Assembly (NCBI GenBank): GCA_015231955.1
Contig: JADGAN010000028.1
Span: 1 to 64,000, forward strand
Source: Oligoflexia bacterium
GTDB lineage: Bacteria; Bdellovibrionota; Bacteriovoracia; Bacteriovoracales; Bacteriovoracaceae
Direction: 5' to 3'
Length of the DNA: 64,000 nt
Shown: one piece after another, positions 26,946-36,116 of the stretch
How the letters are laid out: each line of letters starts with the position of its first letter
Position numbering within the stretch: position 1 is the stretch's first letter
The notes under the pieces: generated by a model
Databases searched by the model: none
The model's input: the letters and a program-made list of their open reading frames with translations, nothing else
What the model was told of the DNA's origin: nothing
Program-made: the position numbers and the translations under genes

Positions 26946-28202
26946 ATGAAAATAGAGTGGCGCTTTAGGAACAGAGGCAATAACAATGATGACTTGAAGC
27001 TTGGGGAGCAAGAAATCCCCCAATCTTCATGGGAGGAAGAGCGCGTCTTTTTGGGTGGAGACGATTTTTTTGAGGCCCTTATTACACGCCTCCAATCCGC
27101 AGCTAAAATGATCGATTTAGAAACCTATATCTATAAAAATGATGGTATAGGCAAAAAGATCACTCAAGAACTAATCGCTGCTTCTAAGCGAGGAGTAAAA
27201 GTTCGTTTACTCCTTGATGGCATTGGGACGCCTTTATGGCAAACATCTATTGTTCCTGAGTTTACCCAATCCTCGGTGCAAGTGCGAGTGCACCGTCCAA
27301 TCTATTTCTTTAAACTCTTAAGCAAATACTTAAATATCACCAATACCTCTTTAATCTTTGGAATTACTTCTGCACTTAATGTTCGCAATCATCGCAAGGT
27401 CTGCGTGATCGATAATGATACCGCTTTTGTCGGTAGCATGAATATCGCTGAAGAGCACTTGCATGAGTTTGCCCCTAACCTTGCTTGGCGTGATACCGGG
27501 GTTTTGGTCAAGGGAGAGGAGGTAAAATTTCTTACTTTTGCCTTTGGCCATGCTTGGTACAAGTCCAACCTCGATCACACCTCAACACAATTTTTAAATC
27601 AGGAATTAAATCAGAAATTAAATCAGGAAGAAGATGAGATACCACGACAGCACTTACCCGCAGCTTCCGCCATTCATCTCAACTACACAAGAATATTACG
27701 TAAAAAATTTAATCAAGAATTTTTTGGACGAATTGCTAGCGCAACGAAAAGAGTATGGTTGACAACCCCCTATTTTGTTCCCAATCTGCCTTTGTTAAAG
27801 GCGCTAAAAACAGCAAGCTTTAGAGGAGTCGATGTCAAGATATTAGTCCCTTCCAAATCGGACATAAAATTTGTGCGTTGGCTAAGCATGGTCTATTATC
27901 GAAAATTAATCAATCAAGACATTAAAATCTATGAGTACCAACTTAGGGTGTTGCATGCTAAAACTTACTTGATTGACGATTTTGTTTACGTAGGTTCAAA
28001 GAATTTAAATCATCGCAGCTTTTTACACGATTTTGAAGTAGATATTGTGTTATTTCAAGAGTCCTCTCGTAAAAAAATTGAGGCGCAATTTGGAGAAGAT
28101 TTAAAAAATTCTAAACAAGTCGATCACGATTTTCTAAAAAAGCAGTCGTGGACGATTGGAATTTTAGGTCGTATTTTATTTTATATTCGCCACTGGATAT
28201 AA
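26946..28202 (+). CDS. clsB: Cardiolipin synthase-like phospholipase D family protein
   Basis: The two HKD motifs needed for phosphatidyl transfer are intact: NHRKVCVID (H149, K151, D156) followed by GSMN, and HAKTYLID followed by GSKN near residue 340. The 418-residue length and lack of N-terminal membrane helices fit ClsB rather than ClsA. It would make cardiolipin (or phosphatidylglycerol) on the cytoplasmic face of the inner membrane. ATG 26946 is chosen over an upstream TTG. It is followed after five bases by an endonuclease-fold gene, as in the E. coli clsB-ybhP pair, which supports the call. Confidence 0.88.
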   Translation: MKIEWRFRNRGNNNDDLKLGEQEIPQSSWEEERVFLGGDDFFEALITRLQSAAKMIDLETYIYKNDGIGKKITQELIAASKRGVKVRLLLDGIGTPLWQTSIVPEFTQSSVQVRVHRPIYFFKLLSKYLNITNTSLIFGITSALNVRNHRKVCVIDNDTAFVGSMNIAEEHLHEFAPNLAWRDTGVLVKGEEVKFLTFAFGHAWYKSNLDHTSTQFLNQELNQKLNQEEDEIPRQHLPAASAIHLNYTRILRKKFNQEFFGRIASATKRVWLTTPYFVPNLPLLKALKTASFRGVDVKILVPSKSDIKFVRWLSMVYYRKLINQDIKIYEYQLRVLHAKTYLIDDFVYVGSKNLNHRSFLHDFEVDIVLFQESSRKKIEAQFGEDLKNSKQVDHDFLKKQSWTIGILGRILFYIRHWI

Positions 28203-28207
28203 ATAAA

Positions 28208-28948
28208 ATGCATATTAAAATTATCACCTATAATATTCATAAGGGCCTTAATTTCAATAATCGTTCCTTTGTTCTGCAAGAAATACGCAAGGCCATTCGC
28301 TCCTTGGATGCAGATATCGTATTTCTCCAGGAGGTTATTGGCAGTCATAGTAAACATCAGGAGCGAATCAAAGATTGGCCACTCCTTACACAGTTTGAAT
28401 ATTTGGCAGATACTGTTTGGACTCATCATGCTTATGGAAAAAATGCTGTATATACCGCTGGACACCATGGTAATGCCATTCTCAGCAAATACCCCTTTAT
28501 CTGGCAAGAAAATATCAATATCTCTGCTTCCCGCTTAGATCCTCGAGGACTGCTTCATGGGATCATTCAACTACCCGACAATAAAAAGTTACATCTTATC
28601 TGTATCCATTGTGGGATCTTTGAACGCTGGAGAAAAAAACAGGTGCAAAAATTATGTTCTCGCATCCACTCTCATATTCCATTTGAAGACGCTCTCATCA
28701 TAGGAGGAGACTTTAATGATTGGAGAAATCGCGTTTCCTTAGAGTTAAAAAAACAACTCAATATTCTGGAGGTTTTTGAAGAGATCCATGGAGAACATTG
28801 TCGTAGTTATCCCAGTTTTTGGCCACTCTTACCTTTAGATCGCATCTATGTGAGAGGTGTTGATATCTACGAGGCCCACTGTTTTGCTACGGCCCCCTGG
28901 AATCGATTATCCGATCATCTAGCTCTCTATGCAGAGGTGAATATTTAG
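28208..28948 (+). CDS. ybhP: Endonuclease/exonuclease/phosphatase-fold protein (YbhP-like)
   Basis: 246 residues with the full EEP signature: ITYNIHKG near the start, DADIVFLQEV, GGDFNDWRN, LDRIYVRG and the terminal LSDHLALYAEV. These provide the metal site and catalytic Asp/His. Members cut phosphodiesters in DNA, RNA or lipids; the substrate is not known. ATG at 28208 lies just after the cls stop; longer frames upstream run inside that gene. The pairing with cls suggests a role in phospholipid metabolism (inference from synteny). Confidence 0.87.
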   Translation: MHIKIITYNIHKGLNFNNRSFVLQEIRKAIRSLDADIVFLQEVIGSHSKHQERIKDWPLLTQFEYLADTVWTHHAYGKNAVYTAGHHGNAILSKYPFIWQENINISASRLDPRGLLHGIIQLPDNKKLHLICIHCGIFERWRKKQVQKLCSRIHSHIPFEDALIIGGDFNDWRNRVSLELKKQLNILEVFEEIHGEHCRSYPSFWPLLPLDRIYVRGVDIYEAHCFATAPWNRLSDHLALYAEVNI

Positions 28949-29100
28949 AATCAGATATCAGACAGAATTCGAGAGAGAGAGAGAATTGGGAATTCGTAAC
29001 GCATCTTAAGGCATGGTGAATGTTGATCCCGCGGTATGCAGTTTGCATTTAATCTTGGAAAAGCTATCTGCAGTGAGCAACAATAATCAAAGGAACGAAA

Positions 29101-29664
29101 ATGGCAGCAAAAAATATCGCAATCATTGTCGGAAGTTTGCGTAAAGAGTCTTACAATCGCAAAATGGCCCATGTGCTGATAGGATTTGCATCCAACTCTC
29201 TGGCGATGGAGATTGTGGAGATTGGAGATCTGATGCTTTATAATGAAGATTTGGATGCCAAGCCCCCTAGCACCTGGCTCAACTTTCGAGAAAGAATTAA
29301 AAGGAATGACGGTGTACTCTTTGTCACCCCGGAATATAATCGCTCGGTTCCTGGAGTATTAAAAAATGCCTTGGATGTGGGCTCTCGCCCCTATGGGAAA
29401 AGCGTATGGGAAAGAAAGCCTGCAGCGGTTGTCAGCCTCTCTCCCGGGGCGATCGGTGGCTTTGGCGCCAATCACCACTTGCGACAAACCTTGGTCTCTT
29501 TAAATATGATTACGATGGCACAACCAGAGGCCTATATTGGTGGTGCTGCCACTCTTTTTGACCACCAAGGGAACCTCGCTAACGAGGGGACTCGCATACT
29601 TATGCAAAAGTTCATGCATTTTTTTACTTTATGGATGGAAAGAATTCATTGGGATGTTGCTTAA
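29101..29664 (+). CDS. NADPH-dependent FMN reductase (ChrR/azoreductase-like)
   Basis: 187-residue flavodoxin-like protein. The phosphate-binding loop is VGSLRKESYNRKMA and the second family motif is TPEYNRSVPGVLKNALD, followed by a Gly-rich SPGAIGGFGA. These enzymes reduce quinones, chromate or azo compounds using NAD(P)H and FMN and often protect from oxidative stress. AAAGGAACG sits before the ATG. Appears to be monocistronic. Confidence 0.92.
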   Translation: MAAKNIAIIVGSLRKESYNRKMAHVLIGFASNSLAMEIVEIGDLMLYNEDLDAKPPSTWLNFRERIKRNDGVLFVTPEYNRSVPGVLKNALDVGSRPYGKSVWERKPAAVVSLSPGAIGGFGANHHLRQTLVSLNMITMAQPEAYIGGAATLFDHQGNLANEGTRILMQKFMHFFTLWMERIHWDVA

Positions 29665-29823
29665 TAAAGAGATCATTGAACGGATGAAATGACCCTTACT
29701 TTTTAGTGGCATGGGCACTTACAAGAGCTCGCAGGTAAATAATGACAAATTTTCTAGAACAATGATCTAAATTGTTGTCTGTAATGACAAAAATAACCTC
29801 TTCTTGTCACATAGGATGACTTT

Positions 29824-30483
29824 TTAATGACTTATCTGCTGTAAAAGTTGTTCTAATATCTCTTGAAAACACTTATTCCACGCCAAAAGTAAACTCTCTG
29901 TATCCTTAGCTTTCATCGCAATAGCAGTCGATAACGTTTTATCCGCTACTATTATGGGTTTACCTCCATGAGGTTTTATTTTTGTTAGTGAAAAGTGAAT
30001 GGAGACTCTTGCCTGGGGATAATCGCGTATCCGATAGTCGGCATAGAGTTCGCTGATAGTGGTCTGCAATTTTAAAGTTGTTTGTGTATCCTTTATTTTA
30101 ATCATTTCTGGTGAAGATAATATCAAATCAAAAGCTGTCATTTGCTTTAAATGCTTTATCAATGCAAAATGGAATTGTTCTTCGGGTGATACCATAAAAC
30201 TGTGGTAATAGTCAGTCAGATATTGAAAATCACTAGTGCGATAAATAAAGTAAAGTTGATTAAATGGAGGATCGATCGTTACCTGTGGAACGAAGAGCAG
30301 CGCTTTTTTTATGGAGAGTTTGTCTGTAGGATCTGGATCTCGATCTCGATCTCGATCTGGCCCTGGAACTGGAATATGCAGTAAGTATTCTTCATGAGAT
30401 AGATACTTGGTACTGAAGCAGCCAATCGCCAAACAAGATATCATCAGCATTAAGATGCATATCCCTATTTTCATCATTCTCAT
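29824..30483 (-). CDS. ABC-transport auxiliary lipoprotein (PqiC/YmbA-like) of the mla operon
   Basis: A signal peptide with lipobox LAIGC marks an outer-membrane lipoprotein. The remainder resembles the PqiC/YmbA group: an early strand YLLHIPVP, paired strands TTLKLQTTISELYADYR and a terminal helix. Its position as the fourth gene after the E, F and D components, with a four-base overlap with mlaD, supports a role as the outer-membrane end of the lipid transporter. A run of DNA hexamers encodes PDRDRDRDPDP near the N-terminus, an unusual acidic/basic linker. Confidence 0.75.
   Translation of the reverse strand: MRMMKIGICILMLMISCLAIGCFSTKYLSHEEYLLHIPVPGPDRDRDRDPDPTDKLSIKKALLFVPQVTIDPPFNQLYFIYRTSDFQYLTDYYHSFMVSPEEQFHFALIKHLKQMTAFDLILSSPEMIKIKDTQTTLKLQTTISELYADYRIRDYPQARVSIHFSLTKIKPHGGKPIIVADKTLSTAIAMKAKDTESLLLAWNKCFQEILEQLLQQISH
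30329..30360. repeat. Hexanucleotide tandem repeat (GATCTC/GATCTG)
   Basis: Five consecutive copies of GATCT followed by C or G lie inside the lipoprotein gene and encode alternating Asp-Arg/Asp-Pro. Changes in copy number would keep the frame, so it could vary in length between strains. Confidence 0.7.
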
Positions 30484-31328
30484 AATTTTCTCGGATCTAA
30501 AGGTGGAGGAGAAGAGCTTCTTAAAATTTGTGCCGGATTCACTTTTATTTTTTCTGAAAATAGCCGCAAATTTTCTGAGGTTATTTGCAAATTTTGCAAT
30601 ACCATCTCTAATGGAGCATCTACATGACCGACAGTGCGTTCAATGCTCGTCATCAGATGATCAGTTTTAGCGATCAAATGATCGGTTTTCTCTGCTACAC
30701 GATGAGCAGACTCCGCAAAAAGTAAAATGTTTTGGAATAACTGCTGTAAATTAAGACTTCTTAGCTGCCTGAAAAAATCTTGGGCCTCTTCTGTAAACTC
30801 TCTTATTAAGCTGGGAGTAGATGGAATATAAAAATCTTTTGGCGACCAAGCAATTTTAATGGGTGGATTGCGCTGTGGTGTTACCATATTCAATTCTAAA
30901 TAGGCCACACCGGTCAAACCTTGTGGAGTTAATTTAACTCTTAATCCTTCTGCAACACTTTTCTCTAACATAGATTTCAGCTCACTTGTGTTCATCTGGG
31001 TAAAAAAGGAAGAGGTGATAGAAATTTTCACATAAATGTAACCTTCTCCCAGCTGCGATAATTCTGGATTTTTTGGGGTACGATATTTATAAATTTCACT
31101 AACAAAAGCGATGGTTTTAACATGACCAATTTTCATTCCTCGATATTTAACCGGAGAGCCTTCGACGATTCCTTGTATTGACTCGTCAAAATAGGTCTCA
31201 ATATTAACTGTTCTTTGAAATAACTTTCCTGCACCAAAGATCACCAGGGCGATAACCATGAGGATTAAACCTACCAGCACAAAAAGCCCCAATTTAAAAT
31301 AATTATTCTCTGTGCTCCGATTTAACAT
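30480..31328 (-). CDS. mlaD: MCE-domain substrate-binding protein MlaD-like
   Basis: N-terminal membrane helix (LGLFVLVGLILMVIALVIFG), then the MCE domain: FDESIQGIVEGSPVKYRGMK followed by IGHVKTI, with a 40-residue excursion before VAYLELN. A coiled-coil-like C-terminus (HRVAEKTDHLIAKTDHLM) follows. MlaD hexamers sit on the periplasmic face and carry phospholipids between the inner-membrane permease and the outer membrane. GGGAG before the ATG. Gene order E-F-D-lipoprotein on the minus strand. Confidence 0.9.
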   Translation of the reverse strand: MLNRSTENNYFKLGLFVLVGLILMVIALVIFGAGKLFQRTVNIETYFDESIQGIVEGSPVKYRGMKIGHVKTIAFVSEIYKYRTPKNPELSQLGEGYIYVKISITSSFFTQMNTSELKSMLEKSVAEGLRVKLTPQGLTGVAYLELNMVTPQRNPPIKIAWSPKDFYIPSTPSLIREFTEEAQDFFRQLRSLNLQQLFQNILLFAESAHRVAEKTDHLIAKTDHLMTSIERTVGHVDAPLEMVLQNLQITSENLRLFSEKIKVNPAQILRSSSPPPLDPRKL

Positions 31329-31352
31329 AACTTTATTGCTCCCTGTTGCTTC

Positions 31353-32105
31353 CTATTGCTCTCTGCTGAAAAATTTCATCACCAATGGATGAGGATGTTG
31401 CTTCAATTCTCGCGGATCCCCTTGGGCAATTACGTGCCCTTCATGTAAGAAAATAACTTTTTTTCCTATCCTGGTAATACTTATTAAGTCGTGAGAAATA
31501 ATCACAAACGTAATGCCTAAAATTTTTGCTAAAGTAACAATTAAATTATCCATTTCACTCGCAGAGATCGGATCTAACCCTGATGTCGGCTCATCCAAAA
31601 ATAGGATCTGTGGATCTAAGGCCATGGCCCTTGCTACCGCCACTCTCTTTTGCATTCCTCCGCTTAATTCTGCGGGAAAGATATCTAGTGTTTCACTAAG
31701 TCCCACCATTTTTAATTTATTCTTGGCGATAAGTACAATTGCCTCCTCTGGTAAATTGGTTAACTCTTTTAAGGGTAATTGAATATTTGCTAGCACCTTT
31801 AGCGAAGCAAACAGAGCTCCACTTTGAAAAAGCACACCAATTTTTCGTAAGATTAATAACTGCTTCTCTGCATTTGAGGTAAAAAGATCTTCACCATCAA
31901 TTAAAATTTGTCCAGAAAAGGGTTCTAATAAACCAATCATATGTTTAAGCAAAGTAGTTTTTCCGCATCCAGAACCACCCACAATCATAAAAATATCACC
32001 GGTGCTAATCTCAAATACAATATCTTCTAAAACTGTTTTTTCTCCATATTTGGCCACTAAATTTTTCACTTGAATAATGGGAGAAGGCAGAGGAGGAGGA
32101 TTCAT
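31353..32105 (-). CDS. mlaF: MlaF-like ABC transporter ATPase
   Basis: Walker A GGSGCGKTT, Q-loop LFQSGALF, ABC signature LSGGMQKRVAVARA, Walker B ILFLDEPTSGLDP and the H-loop VIISHDL are all present. 250 residues from ATG 32105, which starts one base after the mlaE stop; the longer frame overlaps mlaE and is less likely. It powers phospholipid transport through MlaE. Confidence 0.92.
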   Translation of the reverse strand: MNPPPLPSPIIQVKNLVAKYGEKTVLEDIVFEISTGDIFMIVGGSGCGKTTLLKHMIGLLEPFSGQILIDGEDLFTSNAEKQLLILRKIGVLFQSGALFASLKVLANIQLPLKELTNLPEEAIVLIAKNKLKMVGLSETLDIFPAELSGGMQKRVAVARAMALDPQILFLDEPTSGLDPISASEMDNLIVTLAKILGITFVIISHDLISITRIGKKVIFLHEGHVIAQGDPRELKQHPHPLVMKFFSREQ

Positions 32106-32106
32106 G

Positions 32107-33231
32107 TCATACTCCCAAAGCATAGTAAATGGCGGCAAAAGCACCATCGACTAACACTAGCATGATGAGGGCCACTACTACTGCACTGGTAGTGGAAATT
32201 CCCAGTGACTCTGCTCCAAACTTTGTTTTTAATCCATATAAGCATCCAGTGGTAGCAATGACTAAACTAAAAACAAAAGATTTAATTGCTCCACCTACAC
32301 AGTCCTTAAGCTTAACCGCATGGATGAGCTGATTAAGGAAAGCATCTAGCGGATAATTTAGTGTGGTCATCACTATAAACAGTCCGAGCAAGGCAAACGC
32401 TATAAAAAATGCATTCAAAAAAGGTGTCAGTAGCACTGCCGCTAAAATTCTTGGCAACACTAGAAAGCGAATGGGATCTAATCCCATGATGGTTAAGGCA
32501 TCAATTTCTTGACTAATCTTCATGGAACCTAATTCAGCGGCAAAAGCAGATGCACTTCGTCCCGCTAAAAGCACTGCCGTCATCAGTGGGCCCATTTCTC
32601 GAACGAGCCCTAACGCCACTAAATCAATGATATAGATTTGCGCTCCAAATTGTCCAAACGCGGGCGCCGCTTGAAAAGTAGAAATCAGTCCAATTAAAAA
32701 ACCAATCAACATGATGATAGGCAATGCTTGAGGGCCAGTTCTCTCTGCTACTCGCCCTAGTTCTTGCCAATTAAGATTTCGAGGATGAATCAGGATTGAG
32801 AATAATTGAGAAAGCACAGATCCAACAAAGATAATATTTTTTCTGCTTTCTTGTGAAATTTCAAAAATAAACTTTCCCCATTTTTCTAAGGGCCGCAATT
32901 GTTCTGCTGGGGAGGATATAGGGACTACTACTGGCGGCCGTTCACTATAGTCCAATAATTGTTGGAATTCCGCACTTGAATTTTCAATACTGGCCGCATT
33001 GCCTGCTTGCTCCACATGGTTTTTTAAAGTTTGCAACAAGCAAATGCCGGCTCCATCACAATAGCTAACCGCTTTCAAATCGATGACCAGCTTAGCAGGC
33101 CGCTTGTGGATCACGGTATTTATACAGCTATTCCACATATTCGCAACGCTATCAATATCTAAGCTTTCTGAAAAAAAAATTTTCAGGGTAAGTAAATTAG
33201 ATATCTCCTCCTCTTCCATGTGCAAACCCAT
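32107..33231 (-). CDS. mlaE: MlaE-like permease with N-terminal STAS domain
   Basis: Residues about 1-95 look like a STAS domain (KLVIDLKAVSYCDGAGICLL), a built-in version of MlaB. Residues 120-374 are the MlaE permease with conserved VREMGPLMTAVLLAGRSASA and AAELGSMKISQEIDAL. About five to six membrane helices. Fusion of STAS to the permease is known in several lineages and removes the need for a separate mlaB, which is indeed absent. Start at ATG 33231 or 33219 cannot be decided. First gene of the operon. Confidence 0.9.
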   Translation of the reverse strand: MGLHMEEEEISNLLTLKIFFSESLDIDSVANMWNSCINTVIHKRPAKLVIDLKAVSYCDGAGICLLQTLKNHVEQAGNAASIENSSAEFQQLLDYSERPPVVVPISSPAEQLRPLEKWGKFIFEISQESRKNIIFVGSVLSQLFSILIHPRNLNWQELGRVAERTGPQALPIIMLIGFLIGLISTFQAAPAFGQFGAQIYIIDLVALGLVREMGPLMTAVLLAGRSASAFAAELGSMKISQEIDALTIMGLDPIRFLVLPRILAAVLLTPFLNAFFIAFALLGLFIVMTTLNYPLDAFLNQLIHAVKLKDCVGGAIKSFVFSLVIATTGCLYGLKTKFGAESLGISTTSAVVVALIMLVLVDGAFAAIYYALGV

Positions 33232-33412
33232 TCTTTGCTCACTTGAACTTTGAGGTTATACTATTTTTTTTATATGCTTCTCGCTTACCATGCATAACTA
33301 CTTTCCTGTTTGGAAAAATTTTCTTCTTTTATCGATGCAATTGCCTTGCCAAATCAGGTTGCTCTTTCATGGTAATTAAGCAGAATTTGAAACTATAAAA
33401 AAAGAGACATAA

Positions 33413-33721
33413 TCAACGTGGTGACTTACAGGAGGTGCTCTTACCGAGGAAAAGACCAAGGGCAAACGTAAATAGAGAGACTCCTCCGATATAGCACCAC
33501 GGTCTTTCATGGACACATTGATCGATCCTTTTTGCCGTATCGACAGTGTAATCCATCGAGGTATCTTTGGCCTGTTTTATTTTGTCCCAAGCAATGTGAG
33601 GGGCGCTTTTCATGATTGCCTTTCTAAGGTTTTGATACTCAGAGGATAAAATATTTTCAACCTCCTCATCACCATTGGCCGCTGCGGTTTCTAAAAATTG
33701 TAGCGCCTCTTTAACATTCAT
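33413..33721 (-). CDS. ElaB/YqjD/DUF883-like membrane-anchored protein
   Basis: 102 residues: a charged amphipathic helix, then a C-terminal membrane anchor (RPWCYIGGVSLFTFALGLFLGK) that matches the DUF883 ending W-x-x-x-G...LGLLLG. Such proteins anchor ribosomes or stress functions at the inner membrane in stationary phase. AAAGGAGG precedes the ATG. It has a close paralogue at 34111-34359 (both begin MNVKEALQ-LE-AA), with the two facing apart. Confidence 0.8.
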   Translation of the reverse strand: MNVKEALQFLETAAANGDEEVENILSSEYQNLRKAIMKSAPHIAWDKIKQAKDTSMDYTVDTAKRIDQCVHERPWCYIGGVSLFTFALGLFLGKSTSCKSPR

Positions 33722-33937
33722 ACTCTCCTCCTTTAATAATTTATTGGCATCCTCTCCTCAAGGAGACCAGATAACGGTATCAACTTGGGTATTTTGAATT
33801 ATTTTTGCATGCAAGTAAAGGGTCCTTTGATGATGGTTAGGTTTATGCTAACTAATATTAAATTTCTTTTCTCAAAACAATAATAATTCATTATATTCAC
33901 AAGGCCTCAAACCGCCGTGAGAATTAGGGAGGTGAAA

Positions 33938-34087
33938 ATGCTTTGGACGATCTTTGTCATTTTAATGATATTGTGGCTTCTCGGTCTGGTTAGTGGGTAT
34001 ACGATAGGTGGCTTTATCCATCTCTTGTTGATTCTGGCCATTGTTGTTGTTCTTATTCGAATTATCCGAGGACAAAAAACCTTTTAA
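33938..34087 (+). CDS. lmo0937-family small membrane protein, 49 aa
   Basis: ATG 33938 preceded by GGGAGGTG. The peptide MLWTIFVILMILWLLGLVSG, continuing YTIGGFIHLLL and ending RIIRGQKTF, is the typical two-helix lmo0937 type found widely in stress-induced loci. The conserved tryptophans and GG turn are visible. Function unknown; it sits between two ElaB-like genes. Confidence 0.85.
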   Translation: MLWTIFVILMILWLLGLVSGYTIGGFIHLLLILAIVVVLIRIIRGQKTF

Positions 34088-34110
34088 TTTTTTTTTGGAA
34101 AGGAGATCTT

Positions 34111-34359
34111 ATGAATGTAAAAGAAGCACTTCAAGTATTAGAAGAGGCAGCAGAAGAAGGGAGTGATGAAATTAAAAATATATTTTCCTCAGAGTACAAA
34201 TACCTCAAAAGGGCCATCACCAAAAATGTCCCTCCTGCAACATGGGAAAAGATAAAAGTGCTGGATAAGTCTATCCATAACACCCCTTGGTACTACATTG
34301 GAGGAGTAACCTTGATTGCTTGTGGTGTTGGAATTTTACTTGGCAAGAGCATGAAATAA
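34111..34359 (+). CDS. ElaB/DUF883-like membrane-anchored protein (paralogue)
   Basis: 82 residues from ATG 34111 with AAAGGAGAT upstream. It shares the N-terminus MNVKEALQVLEEAA and the C-terminal anchor WYYIGGVTLIACGVGILLGK with the gene at 33413-33721 but lacks the middle 20 residues. 23 bases after the lmo0937-like gene, so probably in one transcript. Confidence 0.8.
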   Translation: MNVKEALQVLEEAAEEGSDEIKNIFSSEYKYLKRAITKNVPPATWEKIKVLDKSIHNTPWYYIGGVTLIACGVGILLGKSMK

Positions 34360-34362
34360 TAT

Positions 34363-34470
34363 GGTAACTGCTCACACCCTTCAGCCATCTACCCTCTACC
34401 GGATGCTGAAAGTTGCTTAGCTAACAGCATTTGGTTGAGAGGTGAAGGTTGAGGGGTGTGAGCAGTTACC
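34363..34470. repeat. 108-bp imperfect palindrome
   Basis: The outer arms (34363-34386 and 34447-34470) pair over 24 positions with two mismatches and begin GGTAACTGCTCACACCC. Inner arms (34387-34408 and 34425-34446) pair less well, leaving a 16-base loop. It lies three bases after a stop codon and 12 bases before the end of the convergent gene, so it could end transcription both ways, but its size is more like a MITE or REP doublet. Confidence 0.75.
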
Positions 34471-34482
34471 AGTGGACATCAT

Positions 34483-35190
34483 CTAATGAGATAACTCCTC
34501 TTCCTCAAGATAAATCACACTGAGAACATTGGCCGGTGTACTACTAGGAAGAGCGCTATTTTCAAGGATCTCACCAACCTTTGCTGGCGTTGCATTTTGA
34601 CCAAGAAGATTTTGTGAAATCACCAGTGGTAATACATTTTCTCTTTCCACACCATTAATACTTAAGATCTGATCAAAGCTAGGTCGACCTTTGATCAGAT
34701 GGGCCGCAAAATATTCACCTTCAACACCAAATACAATATGCTCTAGTGAATCTTCTTGTTCATAAGGATCTAGTCTTTTCGAAAAGATGATTTGCTCAAC
34801 TTGCACAGTCACGGCACCAAGAAGAACACCATCTCTTTCAAAATGGCCGCTAAAAAGGGTGGCCAGGAAAGATTTTTTCCTACCACTTATCACTTGAGTT
34901 AAATCCATTGGTGTAGGTGCTATCGTAAAATAACTAGAAGTACTCTCCTTTATCTCTTCATACGTTGCCAATAATTCAGGAGCGGCATTAAATGACACCT
35001 TCATCAGGAGCTGATAATCGTGAGGGCGATGAAACATAGGAAGATGTGAAGCATAGGTATTATCTTCTCCAAAAATTAACATCCCATGAGTGGCCGGTGG
35101 GTCTGCATAGACAACCGGTATGGTTGTATTTGCAAACAGAAAGGTGAACATAAACGTAAGCATTGCTGGTACTAATAGTTTTATTTTCAT
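34483..35190 (-). CDS. Secreted protein of unknown function (HGMLxFG...SHLPMFH family)
   Basis: Signal peptide (LLVPAMLTFMFTFLFANTTIPVVYA), then THGMLIFGEDNTYASHLPMF followed by HRPHDYQLLMKV. This His-rich opening recurs in secreted proteobacterial proteins I have seen without function. The conserved histidines and aspartate could bind a metal. AAGGGGGG precedes the ATG. The gene is flanked by the palindrome and a gene-free stretch. Confidence 0.75.
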   Translation of the reverse strand: MKIKLLVPAMLTFMFTFLFANTTIPVVYADPPATHGMLIFGEDNTYASHLPMFHRPHDYQLLMKVSFNAAPELLATYEEIKESTSSYFTIAPTPMDLTQVISGRKKSFLATLFSGHFERDGVLLGAVTVQVEQIIFSKRLDPYEQEDSLEHIVFGVEGEYFAAHLIKGRPSFDQILSINGVERENVLPLVISQNLLGQNATPAKVGEILENSALPSSTPANVLSVIYLEEEELSH

Positions 35191-35662
35191 AGAGGCCCCC
35201 CTTATTGTTTTTTGTTCTTTAGCGAACTACAAGGCCCCAACGTAATGACTCTTTTAATATCTGTAAAATCGATTGAGGTAATACAACCATTACTATATCT
35301 AATGATGATGACTCTATCCTTTACACAACTAGTTGCCTAGCAAATACCTGAGCGAGCAAATCTTCTAAGGCGTAGTGAAGTGGAGTATATGATCATCGAT
35401 AAAACTTCCTTTACAGAATTTGACAAAACTGCTGACAAACGCGACAAGGGGGGGATTGATGCTCCTGTTATTCATACACATGTTGGCACTTGCTGGCCTT
35501 GTTTGAGCCTGGCAGCGGTTTTGCAATGAACTTACATGAGAGTCCTTGTTTACCAAGAACGACAAACTGTTGATGACATTTTTGTTTTTCGGGAAAGTGT
35601 TAAGAGGATTCCTATAAGATATAAGACAACCTTTAGAACAATTTCTTCAATGGAGAGCATCA
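35191..35662. other. 470-base stretch without an established gene
   Basis: Contains the ribosome site of the upstream minus-strand gene, the candidate 46-residue peptide and, near its right end, the GGAGAG site of the BON-domain gene. No clear hairpin or promoter pair was found. Confidence 0.5.
35389..35529 (+). CDS. Possible 46-residue peptide with CWPC motif
   Basis: ATG 35389 with GTGGAG five bases before. The product is MIIDKTSFTEFDKTADKRDK then GGIDAPVIHTHVGTCWPCLS. A run of seven G occurs in the codons for KGG. The CxxC might be redox-active, but no family is recognised. Low confidence. Confidence 0.2.
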   Translation: MIIDKTSFTEFDKTADKRDKGGIDAPVIHTHVGTCWPCLSLAAVLQ

Positions 35663-36091
35663 ATGAAAAAGCAATATAGAGTGTTTATGATTGGATTATT
35701 TTCACTGTTAATTTTCGGATCATGGGATAATGTCACTGCTGCGGTTGAGGACTCTGCTTCAGTGAAATCATCTAGCTCTATGGATTCTTCGACGACCAAG
35801 ATGAATGTGCGAGATTCAGATAAAATCAAACCACGCATAACCGCTGATGATCAGCAACGTGGAGATAGCTCCGATGATGAACTAACCCGGCAAATCAGGC
35901 GTCGAATTACAGAAGATAAAAATTTTTCTGAGAGTGCACGCAATATCACGATTATTACCATCGGCCAGAACATGACATTGAAAGGTGAAGTAAAAAATAA
36001 AAGGGAAAAAAATAAAGTTTTGTCCATTGTGCATGATTTGGCAGATGACAAGACTATTTTTGACCACATAACTTATCAAGCTAAGAACTAG
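35663..36091 (+). CDS. Secreted BON-domain protein
   Basis: 142 residues. Signal peptide (VFMIGLFSLLIFGSWDNVTAA), a Ser/Asp-rich linker (residues 28-75), then a BON domain: DDELTRQIRRRITEDKNFSE, NITIITIGQNMTLKGEVKN and KREKNKVLSIVHDL. BON domains bind phospholipid membranes and are common in osmotic-stress periplasmic proteins such as OsmY. GGAGAG before the ATG. Followed after 25 bases by the general-stress gene. Confidence 0.87.
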   Translation: MKKQYRVFMIGLFSLLIFGSWDNVTAAVEDSASVKSSSSMDSSTTKMNVRDSDKIKPRITADDQQRGDSSDDELTRQIRRRITEDKNFSESARNITIITIGQNMTLKGEVKNKREKNKVLSIVHDLADDKTIFDHITYQAKN

Positions 36092-36116
36092 GTTTTTACA
36101 TTTTAGGGAGGCTTTT

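Noticed and set aside
28960-28985. GA-rich run after the endonuclease-fold gene
   Set aside because: Short simple-sequence stretch without pairing or motif; no function can be argued.
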